A stretch of DNA of 64,000 nucleotides, from NCBI GenBank assembly GCA_027605045.1, contig JAQFWX010000014.1, positions 679,391 through 743,390 of the forward strand, read 5' to 3'. Shown in pieces: positions 45,995 through 56,309 of this stretch; position 1 is the first letter of the stretch; each line of letters begins with the position of its first letter. Under the pieces are notes generated by a model that did no database searches, was not told where the DNA came from, and was given only the letters and a program-made list of their open reading frames with translations. This DNA comes from Phallus indusiatus (taxonomy: Eukaryota; Basidiomycota; Agaricomycetes; Phallales; Phallaceae). Both the position numbers and the translations under genes were made by a program.

Positions 45995-47229
45995 GTCCTT
46001 TGACTTGGCTATGGCGGCCTTAGCCTCTTCTATCGTCGCCTCCATACGCATCTTGAACTCGTTGACAGATTCAATCTTCGAGTCGGCAACCTGCGGTTCA
46101 AAACCCATATGAGGATGTTGTCCAGTGTCGAGCTCAAACGGTGTTGAACGCGTGGCTGAGTGTACATGGTTGTTGTATGCGAACTCAGCTAGGGGCAGCA
46201 TTTGGTCCCAGTCGTCCTGTCGCTCCGAGGTGAAAGGTCGAAGGTATTGCTCGACTTCTGCATTGACCCGCTCTGTCTGACCATCAGTTTGAGGATGATA
46301 TACCGTGGAGGGTGCAAGCCGTATGCCAAGGAGCCTAGAAAGCTCCTGTGTGAAACGGGCTGCGAACTGGGGGCCTCTGTCAGAGATCACCTTCATGGGG
46401 AGACCATGGAGCTTCCAAACATGTTGGAGGTACAGTCGGGCTAGACCTGTCGTGTCAAGTGTCGTAAATGTCGGCACGAAATGAACCCGTTTGGTGAGAG
46501 AGTCAACGACAGAGAGGATCGCGTTGAAACCGTTGGATTCTGGTAGTTCCACGATGAAGTCGACCGAGATGTGTTCCCAAGGTCGACTTGGCACTTCTGT
46601 GGGCTGGAGAAGGCCATAGGGAGCATGGCGAGACGGTTTCGTATGTAGACACATATCGCAGGCCTCTACATAGTGTTGTACATACCTAGAGACACCTGGC
46701 CACCAAAAGGTGCGCGAAACGAGCTCGAGGGTCTTGAAACGACCCGGGTGGCCACCGAGTTTGGTGTCGTGATGTCTGGAAAGGATTTTCTGATGCAACT
46801 CGTCCACGTTCGGCACGTAAACCTTGCCGCGATAATAAAGGAGGTCCTGATCCTCGAACCATTCCGACGAGTGAGCTGAGCGACCACCTAGGGCATGAAG
46901 TGTTGCAATGGCTTTGGACACGCTATCCTCGACCTTGCCTTCTCGTTTGGCCTTGCGAATCTGGCGTAAGAGGTCCTCCTCCTCCCCTTTAAGATGGAAT
47001 GTTTGCAGAGCATTGATTGCAAACATTTCAGGTTGGATTAGGGTGATGCCGTGATTGTCATCCTTTCCCGAGCCATGGTCTGACCAATGGGATAGACCAT
47101 CAGGTTTACCCATCGATTTACCTGGTATATACTGTAGAGTAAAATCGAAGCATGAGAGATATACTGACCATCTGTCTTGACGACGATTGAGGTTACGCAC
47201 GGACATGAAGTATTCGAGATTCTTGTGAT

Positions 47230-47624
47230 TGTTAGGGCTACTCAGCTCAGACTAGAGGGAGGGGATCCTAAGCAATATATTGGAAGATAACTATACTACT
47301 CACCTAGAGGGAGGGGATCCTAAGAGAACAAGCTTAGGGACCCTCACTCTAGGTACAGCTACTATATACATAAAACGACGACGCGGCGTGCAGCCCTGAC
47401 ACAGCTAAGTGCCAGGCGCCCAAGCCGAGCCTAAGTGACGTGATGTCACGGGCATCACACCGGGTACAAGCGCGCGACGCGCGCGAGTAGAGAAAGTGAA
47501 ATAGAGACAGAACAAGGAAACGGAGAGTGAAAGTAAAATATGGAAATGATAAATAAAATAGAAACGAAATGATGCCGATGATAATAAATAAGAAAATGAG
47601 AGACGGCGGTAGCATACCCTGACA
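47230..47624 (-). mobile_element. Family 1 LTR without matching flanks
   Basis: Full-length TGTTAGGG to CCCTGACA, but the flanks are GTGAT and GAGTC, and the left side is broken RNase H of element 2b. This fits unequal recombination or deletion between LTRs rather than a simple solo insertion. Confidence 0.75.
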
Positions 47625-48357
47625 GAGTCTATGTTAGATTGTTCCAAATTTTGCAAAACCCTGGTCCCCCGCTGACTTCCCTGGAAAGAAAAGAATTTTC
47701 ACCAGTTTGTTTGAAGAAGGTTCCCCTTCTATGCCAAAGAGGATATGTCAAAAGTAAATGCTCGAAGAAAAATATAGATTTGAAGAATTTACATAAATAA
47801 AATATGTTTTTGTTACAATATTGACAACACACTTATTTTACTGTTACTTTTAAAATGGAGCAAGGTGCCTCGCGGAGTTTACTCCACGCATTCTAGTTCG
47901 CCAAGGTGAATGAAATGCACGATCTAGTGAGATTTAGAATATTTTCTTTGGGACTCTTCTCAAGGGTTTTTTTCCCAGCCAAATTTTTGACGACTTATCC
48001 AGCATAAAGCTTTTGTCCAAAAATTTTCCAAATTCTCATTTCGGCCTTTGGGGGATTGAGTTTTGCCCATCTTTATTCCCACCCACCGGACCCTGATTTT
48101 TTCCCAGAGGGCTGGAAGGGCTGGGAAAGCAACTAGTTTTATACTATGTGTTGAAATATACATTGTTTACTGCGAAATTTCTCAAAAAAACACAAGCATT
48201 AGGGTCAATATTTCCAAATTTTTGTCAAAACTAAAAAAAACACCCGGCCTATATAGGTATTAGTCAGATTCCTTGTGCTACGTTGCGTTAATCTTGGGGG
48301 CATCAATAGCACGAGATAGCTAGCCTCTGAACCAGCCTATCCTCCAACCCGCCCACA
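47625..48357. other. Unassigned sequence
   Basis: AT-rich, with no supported frame. The segment 48280-48315 matches 13430-13465 in block A, so at least part is old host sequence rather than transposon. Confidence 0.35.
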
Positions 48358-49194
48358 CACTGGAGACATTGTAGGGTTTAGCCAAAAAAAGGATCCTAAG
48401 AAAATCATGGTTCGAGGCATAGGCTATTGACAATTTACCAAATTGCAAAATCATATTATAACTAATACTCAGCTCAAGGGATTTCTGGCTTGAAAAATTG
48501 TCAGTATCCTGCTATAATTATCTTAGCCAAATTATGTAATAATCCTTTATCATATAAGTCTATGATTAATGTTATCCATTCAGTAAAATAATGAATAGAA
48601 TGGAACTTATATTATCATCATCCATATTGAAGAATGTTCTCAAAATCTTTTTTATATTTATTGTGAAAATATATTTCTATTATAATTTAGATGCATGGAA
48701 AAACCTTGATTTTAAGCATGAGATTACACTGTGTAATATTAGAGTTTTCCTGGGAAAACCTTAATAATACAGGGATTCCTAGAAAATCTTGAGAAAACTC
48801 TAATGTCACATACTGTGACCTCAAGTTTTAATTACACAGAAACTCAGTATTTCTCACTCCCTCAAAATTATGATAAAAAATTGTATTGATAAGTAATTAT
48901 ATTAACTTCATTATATAAATTTCTGCGATGGTTAATAATGATATATGTTTTACTTTGTATACTGTATGATTGAATAGAAAAGGTTATTGATAGTGTTATA
49001 TAAGTAAAAATTCTTACATCATTTAACTAAGATAAAGATAGCAACATACTGACAATTTTTCAACTCAGAATCCCTTAATCTGAGTAATAGTTATAATATG
49101 ATATTACAAGCTAGTGAATTGTCATATGCCTATACCTCAAACCATAATTTTCTTAGGATCCTTTTTTTGGTCAAACCCTACAATGTCTCCAGTG
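48358..49194. mobile_element. CACTA-like non-autonomous element, copy 2 (837 bp)
   Basis: Full-length partner of 21503-22338 with the same long terminal inverted repeats, flanked by ACA (48355-48357 and 49195-49197). The next 300 bp (to 49505) hold nothing I recognise. Confidence 0.85.
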
Positions 49195-49505
49195 ACAAGG
49201 TGTCCTCAAAAAGGCAATAGGCGGGTTCCCTGCACCTAGCAGGGATCACCCATGTCATCCGGAAGCTAATTTCTGGTGGTGAAACTGAGTTTCAAATATA
49301 GACATGTCGAAAAAGATCGTCTACATATATTAATTTTTCTTATTTGATGCAGAAGACATATTTATGTATGTAATATTTTGTATCCAAAATTTTGCATACA
49401 ATTCAGAATGTAGAAAATGAGATGTTTTGCATCTAAGTCACTTCGGCATCTGAGTGTGAAATACATGATGTCGCCGGGTCTGTTTTTGATTATGTGAACA
49501 GATTC

Positions 49506-49902
49506 TGTCAGGGTACATCTCAGGATTCACAGTCACTCTAGTATATTAGTGTAGTATAGTATAACCTACTTAGATGCCTACGCGCTCTACGTCGGTCATA
49601 CGGTACCCGGTATACCGGTCCGTACTTATCCCTCGCGTATTCTTCCGAACTCTCCCTGTTTCTCCGTTCGCTCCATTCTGCCCTATTTCCCTCTTTCTCT
49701 ATGTCATCCGTATTGTCCTCGGCTACCGCTCCTCCTATTGGTAGATAATGCACCTGATAGCTATTGGTTAGAGATAGCGTAATCATGTATATATACAACT
49801 GTGCGCGCATGAGTAGTTCCTTGCGCTATTATAGACTGGGTTACTGGGTTATAGTAGCAGTCTGATCCTTAAGTCTAATCGCTGAACGATCATGCCCTAA
49901 CA
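49506..49902 (+). mobile_element. Solo LTR, family 4, copy 2 (397 bp)
   Basis: Nearly identical to 45600-45994; flanks GATTC (49501-49505 and 49903-49907). Confidence 0.9.
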
Positions 49903-49995
49903 GATTCATGGTAAAATAAAATCTCGTGATAATGGGCAGTTTAGATAATGAGCCTCCTTATGATTCATTTTTTTTATTTAATATGTGACTTAGAT

Positions 49996-50277
49996 TAAGG
50001 TTCTCAATGGGTTTTACCCGTGCCCACAGGTACCCGAACCTGTGAATCTTATTTTTTCCAAAACCCGCGGGTACAGGTATGGGTTTTTCACAGGTTTACC
50101 CACGGGTTTGTGGGTATACCCGCAGGTATACCTGCAAACCCACGGGTATCGGGTCAAACCTGTTTCTCAAAAATCGAAAATTGCAAAACCCGGGGCAGGT
50201 ATGGTTTAACTTTTTGCACAAAAATACCCATACCCGCAGGTATTACCCATCATACCCGAAACCCGTTGAGACCCTTA
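49996..50277. mobile_element. hAT-like short element g (282 bp)
   Basis: Ends TAAGGTTCTCAATGGGTTTT and CCCGTTGAGACCCTTA, flanked by ACTTAGAT (49988-49995 and 50278-50285). The interior consists of ACCCGCGGGTA and ACCCACGGGTA words. Confidence 0.9.
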
Positions 50278-50429
50278 ACTTAGATATAGGTATAGCTTAT
50301 GATGTTCCTTTGTTTTCCAACGTTGATCTCAATGTAGGAGATGTTAGAAATTTATGTTTTACAGTTAGGTTGCAGTGAGGTAATTTATTCCGCGCTCATT
50401 CCTTTTCACGGTGCAGGGATTGCCGCGTC

Positions 50430-51083
50430 TGTTATGGAACTCCTTGATGTGCCAATCAAATAGAGTTACACACAATTACTTGTTAAGCGTTTCGTCTAGT
50501 TTCGTATCCAACTAAAAGGTAAGGCCAGGAATAACTGTACTTATGTGAAAGTTTTCCGATCTATAGAAATGTTAGTTGAACAATAGAGGTTAAGAGGGAG
50601 ACTTGTATCACAAGTCTCAGATAGAGTTAGATAAGAGGTTTGATAAGCGTGCTTTGTCAAAGTGACCCTTTTGTTGTTACTAAGCTTTATTAGCTAACAC
50701 TGGATGTGTGGTACAACAAAAAGATGTAGATACATGATTTTCTGAGCCCTATTTATACACATTTAGGGCTAAACTATTCTACTCGCTACCTAATAATTAC
50801 ATAGTAAATGACACAAGAGATGACACAATATTTGAGATGGAAAAATAGATAAGGATAAATTAACGTAACCTTTTTCCTACTAATTACCCTTGGCTGAAGT
50901 GTTTTGCCAGATGATGTCATGTATGATCAAAGTGGCAAAAGGATTGGAAAAGAAAATAGAAGTGGAAGACGAGAAATGTAGAAGTCCTTGGATTATTTGG
51001 TTTTGTTTGTTTTTATGGAGTTTTGTTGCCGTAGCCTTATGTCTTGATGTTTTTGGTGAGGGAGATGAAGTGGTTACATAACA
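50430..51083 (-). mobile_element. Solo LTR, family 5, copy 2 (inverted)
   Basis: Same length (654 bp) as 39512-40165, flanked by GCGTC (50425-50429 and 51084-51088). It marks the right edge of the transposon island. Confidence 0.9.
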
Positions 51084-52295
51084 GCGTCAACGCGGCTCTA
51101 GTGAAGTAAGTAATGGGCTGATTCCGAGGCTACGAGATAGCCACCGGCAGACTCCGCCTTTTGTTCGGTTAAATGCGACTCGGAAAGTCGGCGGACAGCG
51201 TTCCCTCCACGTGGAAGCCATGTGCCGATGACGTGTCCTAAAATCGGACTGCATGAAATGTTTCGATTCTGTCATGGCATGAATATCGACACTATTTCGT
51301 TGAAATTAATTGAACAGAGCCTGAGTTATATCATGATTGTATATCCGGCGCTGCTGATGAATGTGAGATTCTCTGCCGGCAGCTGTTCCAACTTCGCGGA
51401 TACGAAAGTGGCGTCGTCTTTGGATAGGCTGTCAACTAAAAAAGGGTCATTGAATAATGAATGTTAGTACATACGACTGAAGTGAAAGACGTACAGTTAC
51501 TATAATATGCTTAAACAGAACGTTGGACTTGCATCAGCTTGCATCGTACTGTATCGTCACCTGAGAATGTTTTATGGTCAAGTCCAGTCGTTCCCTTCGC
51601 GTGAATTTGATCTTACAATTACTTAATTATTATGTGCTGTGGCATAACGCGTATCCACGCAACGCTTTCGAGCTCGTTGAATATCCAAGCGAACGAACTG
51701 TAGAATCTTCTCGAAAATTCCGGAGAGGATGCGTGACGCATTGTGACTGTCGCTTTACCTACTTTACCACTCGCTATGAAAACGCAAATCTTTCTAAACG
51801 CAGGAGTCACCAATGACTGAATTTGCGTTTGTTTGGCGATATTATGCGATTGCCCTGACGTTTGCCCGACCAAGGAATCAATGCGTTTGAGAACGCCGGT
51901 GCGGCTCGTTCGGTGCGTCATCGTCGTCTACGCGCTACTACACCCCTTAACCGTCGATCCGAGGCAGATAATCAGCTACATCACCTTTAAATCGAGCTCA
52001 AATAAACGACGGAAACATCAACGGTCTTTAAATAAAAACGGTTTCTGCCACATAGTTTGTCATTCTCTGTGAGCACCTATTTTATACATAATCTCTGCCA
52101 TTGACATTAACAGCAAAGATATCATATGGCTAGATGCAACCGCGCTATCATAACTCAGAAACCGTGCTGACTTTCAACTCAAGATAAATGAACTCCTTGG
52201 CGGGGTGACACTACATCATACCATCATATTCCACCGTAGGTGAACTCCCCGCTCGAACAAAGCATGCTAACCCGAAAGAGCGAACTGTGTGAGAT

Positions 52296-52402
52296 ATCAT
52301 ATCAGTAAACTGGGCAACGTTGTTCGGCCTTTCCAGACTGACCGGGAAAATCTGAGAACAGGTGGAAAGGCCGAACAACGTTGCCTAGTTTACTGATATG
52401 AT
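52296..52402. repeat. Hairpin: 39-bp inverted repeat around a 29-bp loop
   Basis: The arms 52296-52334 and 52364-52402 match with one mismatch (TCAGTAAACTGGGCAACG against its complement). The aligned place in block A (about 8570-8590) runs straight through with no hairpin, so it is an insertion specific to this copy. It could be a tiny foldback element or a template-switch product. Confidence 0.8.
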
Positions 52403-52759
52403 CTACCCGTCTCTTTTCGTATCATTAAATTTAGCACGCCTCAAAGTATATCTTGATATCAATAACAAATTTCTAACAGTTTCCCTTTTTAAAAAAACTA
52501 TGGACGCCTTTTCCCCCAAGGCTTGTTCTAATCCAAGACCATCCAAAGATCTGGCGCTTCACTCAATTTGCTGGAAACAACATTCATACTTCCTGGTGAC
52601 TTCTAGCTATTAGGTGAAAGGGCGGTCACCCGAGATCTCAAGTTTAACCAGTTGTGTATGTGGGCATATTGTTGAGTTGTACTTTACTATGGAAAAAGGC
52701 TTTATTGACATTTTGCACGTATGTAATATGTTGCACCCGTCGTCGTCTCTGGCTCACAT

Positions 52760-53157
52760 CTAAGGACACCGGTGAGTACGGGTATGTGCCTTCAGAGCAT
52801 CTTTTCGAGAGAAACGTTTAGGACTAAAATGTTTCCATATGACCGTGATTACAAAATTTGAGCAGTGGACATACCATTGATCGCACCGAAAGCGTAAACC
52901 GTGTTGTTTGGATACCACATGCCGTTTACCTTCTGCACGTCTGGTAAACTCTGCGCCGCTATTCAACGTTCACAACGCAAAGGATAAGTATTTTATAAAT
53001 ATAGGAGGAGGCTTGACACGTACCACAAACAGACAAACCTTTTTTTCAGGTTCGGGTTAAACATTTTGAGGTGTAAAAAATGAATGTGGAGGATGGTGTC
53101 CGCTTGGTTGAAGTGAGCATAATGACAGTTGGGAAAACTGCATACAAAGATGGACAT
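52760..53157 (-). CDS. Small three-exon C2H2 zinc-finger protein, copy B
   Basis: Exons 53157-53024, 52958-52875 and 52823-52760 give 93 codons plus TAG, all introns GT-AG. The fingers in order are CSFPNC...HX4H, a middle finger starting CLCGAEFTRR and ending HVVSKQH, and CDQCPKRFSRKD...HTRTH across the second intron, a textbook CX2C-X12-HX3H. The start ATG (MSIF) is shared with copy A. All zinc ligands are present except that the middle finger has only one residue between its cysteines. It is better preserved than copy A and could be functional as a small nuclear DNA- or RNA-binding protein. Target unknown. Confidence 0.65.
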
Positions 53158-53423
53158 TATCTCGGATGGTATTTCCTGGATGTATGGTTGAAGGGAATTA
53201 GGATCGATAAGCTCAGCCTTTTTCAAGATAGAATGAATCTAGAAGGTCTGGCTTAATTGAGGTAAGAAAGAGGTAGCACTGAGTTACACACTGCAATGAT
53301 GCTTTTGGAGCTCATTGATGAGGATAGTTGTTGAAGGGGGAAAGTGGGCTTGATTCTAGTCTATGTAGAACTGGTAGAAATTAGATCTTCAATGCATCCT
53401 TTTTATATGTATGTGAGGGCCTG

Positions 53424-55100
53424 AAGGCAAATGGACAGGTATCAGTTGTGGCATTACTATCCTTTTTCACACCCAAGCACTTGTACCGACTTGTAACATG
53501 AAAAAAAAGATTATAAAATTTCAATTCTCAAACCCATTGTATCAAAACTCGTCGAAGCCTCGTGGCGTCTAGAATCCGTTGGATCTCAGGTTGAAATACA
53601 CGCAGATACTTGCAGGCACGGATATACGTATTCTAGCCTCAGATATATTGTATCCCATTGGTATGCTACCTAAGTATCTCATCTGACATATGAGATCGTC
53701 ACAATAAAATTATCAAAGGTCAAGTTCTTAGTGACACATACCATTCTTTACACATAACTCAGGCTTCTGCTCTTCACTTTGTGGTCATTTGCTCTTGGCT
53801 GGTGCTAGTCAGGCATCTCGCTGTATTATCCTTCAGTGATACGTTGGAAATTTTCCATCTCAGTTGTCAATTGTTCCGTCCTTCAATCCGTTGAAACCAT
53901 GCCTCCGATTTAGATCTAGACTCGCATTTCAACATTCAGAGCTCGGAAAGGAATTTAGCGCATTCATTCAACTCCAGTACTAAGCTGTTGATTATCTACG
54001 CAATCAATAGAATGGAAAAAGAATGTTCAGTGCAATGGGGCCAGATTCACCCACACGCCCCGTCCTCCCAGATTATGTCGCAAAAATCTTTGATGGTTTA
54101 TATATAAACTTAATAATCCATCAAATATTTTTGCAACATACATATCCAGTCCTCTTATATCAGACCACTCAGTCGGTCTCTCTCGAAGTAAGCAACACAT
54201 GCTTCGAAATTGAGTAGCCTACGCGTCGATCTTTCTCAAATCAGGCCGCCCAAACTTTAATTGCCATCTTTAATTTAATTTACGCCGTCGTTATTGTGTG
54301 TGTGTGTGTATCAGATGAGTCTCCGTCATTATTGTGCGTGTGTGTGTGTATCAGATGGGTCTCCGTCGTCATTGTGTGTGTGTGTGTACGTATCAGGTAC
54401 TATTTGGATGGAGGTCCAATCACGAAATCGTCGTAACATACTACATAGTGTACCTCGACATATTTTTTCGGTTACCGTGGGATTGCCCGCACTATATCAA
54501 GAATACGTTTGATAGCCATAAGTTATTGAGAACTTAGAAGTTCCTGCATGCCGCGACACCGATGATAAGCTATGGAGGTTGAAGAACTCGTATAATTGAC
54601 ATGTGGCTTACCGATCGTGGTTATCTAGCAATATGGCACTATCTTCGCCAAGCACTTGAACGCACTTGAGCGCTGCACAAACAACCATCCGCATCAATCG
54701 ATATATTAATGGTATTGTTGTCAAACCAAAGGACCTACCCTGAAGAACCAGATTACAATGTAAGACTCGGCACATTCCATGACGAGCATCCGATCCTTTC
54801 TCCGTTTACAGCAATCCACCCTCCATGTGCACTTTGTTTTTTATTAGACGACGTGAAGTTGATGACCGTGCTAGATTGCTGTGTAATGATTCTTGATCAG
54901 TCAATCTCTCCACCGTCAGTAGGTCAGCCGGGCGCCATGCTCCGTTATGCGTGCGGGCCAAATATTGATAAATTAGAGAACAAAGAGAGATCAGAAACAC
55001 CTTTTATCTTTTAGTTTTGTCTTGCGAATGGGCGTACTTGCATCCACACACAGAATATGCAACATATTAGCAGTCCAAACGTTTCATTCCCATACGACTG
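53424..55100. other. Mostly unassigned, with a TG-rich minisatellite
   Basis: Two diverged tandem copies of a unit of roughly 50 bp, with (TG)n followed by TATCAGATG(A/G)GTCTCCGTC, plus a third partial copy, occupy 54288-54400. The 54709-55014 frame (101 codons) has no motif or splice support. The rest holds nothing I recognise. Confidence 0.4.
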
Positions 55101-55109
55101 CGGCGCCAT

Positions 55110-55690
55110 ATATAATACGGACACAATTTATCATTGGACAGAGCTTGACTTATATCATAACCGCGCTTCCAGCGCTGTTGACGAACGTGAGATTTTCTGC
55201 CATTCCAATTTCGTGCGATACGAAGATTGCGCCGCTTCTGCATAAGTTACAAAACTAAAAAGGACAGGGTATTGATGAATGTTAGTACGTATAGCTTAAG
55301 CGAGGACGTACAGTTATTATGATATGCCCAAACCAGACTTTCAAGTTGGACTTGCATCAGCTGCAGAGTCGTCCTGTATCGTCATCTGACATCTGCGAAT
55401 GTCATTGCCAGAGTCCAGTCGTTCTATGCACGCAAAATTGACCGTAAGACTACTCGCATGATGTGCTGTGTGTAAGCGTGCAATGCTTTCAAGCTCGTCG
55501 AATATTTGAGTGGGCGAACGATAGAATCTTCTCCAAATCTTCTCGACAGTTCCAGAAACGAGGATGCGTGACGCATTGTGATTGTCACTTTACCGGCTAC
55601 CAGCTACCACACATGCATCGCCAAACATCGCCGCCGCACGGTGACAGTCCGACACTCGCTTTTCGCTTTACCAGCTACAACGTCGCCCGT
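55110..55690. repeat. Diverged duplicated block, copy B2 left part
   Basis: It aligns with 51220-51840, sharing GAGGATGCGTGACGCATTGT and TTGGACTTGCATCAGCT. This makes the B region itself an internal duplication. Confidence 0.6.
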
Positions 55691-55920
55691 CTCATTCCTC
55701 GAGGAGCTTTATAGTATTGGTTATGATCATCACTTGCAATTAATTGGCCATCGATTCATCACCCGTGTTTTTCGCGTCCGAATGTAACTACTGGAGCTTC
55801 AAGCTTTATGGACGTTTCTCCAATGATACTCTCAGTCAAAACGACTATTAGTGAGCATATAAATTCTCTGTCCGACGTCTCAATTTAACTCAAACCACAG
55901 AAACAACCAACATGTAAACT

Positions 55921-56262
55921 GAACGACCACCGCTTTATCGCGCTCTTCTCTCACGCACATCTCTCAACAAGCTACGCCTTTTCTTCACACTCCTCGACGA
56001 TGTATCCCTACCAGCTCTATCATCATACCTATTCCCAGTCATTCACCGCCAATTTGCGTCGTTTGACATCTTTGTCCAAACCTGCCGCTCAGGCTCCGAA
56101 GTCCCAGGTTTCAAAAAAGAGAGAGCACGTAGTTTGACTACCGAAGGAAAGGTTCTGGCTAGGGCGCATTACAATAACAGGAATGGGAACGGTACTTCCA
56201 ACCCTACCGAATGGGAGGCGGCTGCGTCTGTTAACGGAAATAAAGACGTGTCGACCTTGTGA
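55921..56262 (+). CDS. Possible unrecognised exon
   Basis: An open frame without an ATG reads about 113 codons with normal composition (LRLFFTLLDDVSLPALSSYL, VPGFKKERARSLTTEGK, TEWEAAASVNGN) to TGA at 56260-56262. The start of the frame shows faint similarity to 8660-8700 in block A. It could be an exon of a host gene or a relic; no splice partner was found. Confidence 0.25.
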   Translation, partial: ERPPLYRALLSRTSLNKLRLFFTLLDDVSLPALSSYLFPVIHRQFASFDIFVQTCRSGSEVPGFKKERARSLTTEGKVLARAHYNNRNGNGTSNPTEWEAAASVNGNKDVSTL

Positions 56263-56309
56263 GGGTATGTTTATCATCCCACTTTGCTACCCCATCTCGG
56301 TGCCTTATA

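Larger units (their letters stand above)
44062..47229 (-). pseudogene. pol: Element 2b pol fragment: RNase H tail, integrase, chromodomain
   Basis: It is closely related to element 2a. The 47206-45995 frame runs from FMSVRNLNRRQ (end of RNase H) through the integrase zinc region (HHDTKLGGHPG), VDFIVELP, VISDRGPQF and NAEVEQY, without the 4-nt insertion of element 2a. It continues past the 45600-45994 LTR and the 44797-45571 element to the chromodomain at 44568-44062 (VERILDSRVFWRRLEYK). A hAT-like element (44577-44736) also cuts it. The 5' side stops abruptly at the LTR at 47230, so RT and gag are absent. Confidence 0.8.
51220..53420. repeat. Diverged duplicated block, copy B1
   Basis: 51220-51840 aligns with 55110-55690, and 51640-53420 aligns with 7860-9640 (block A) and partly with 61440-62345 (block C). 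The small open frames at 51222-51816 differ between copies and are broken differently, so they are not treated as genes. The C2H2 gene is the conserved part. Confidence 0.65.

Noticed and set aside
34660..47624. One complete element 2 spanning both family 1 LTRs
   Set aside because: The outer flanks (GTTTC and GAGTC) do not match, and both pol fragments carry the same integrase and chromodomain regions, so they are two separate copies.
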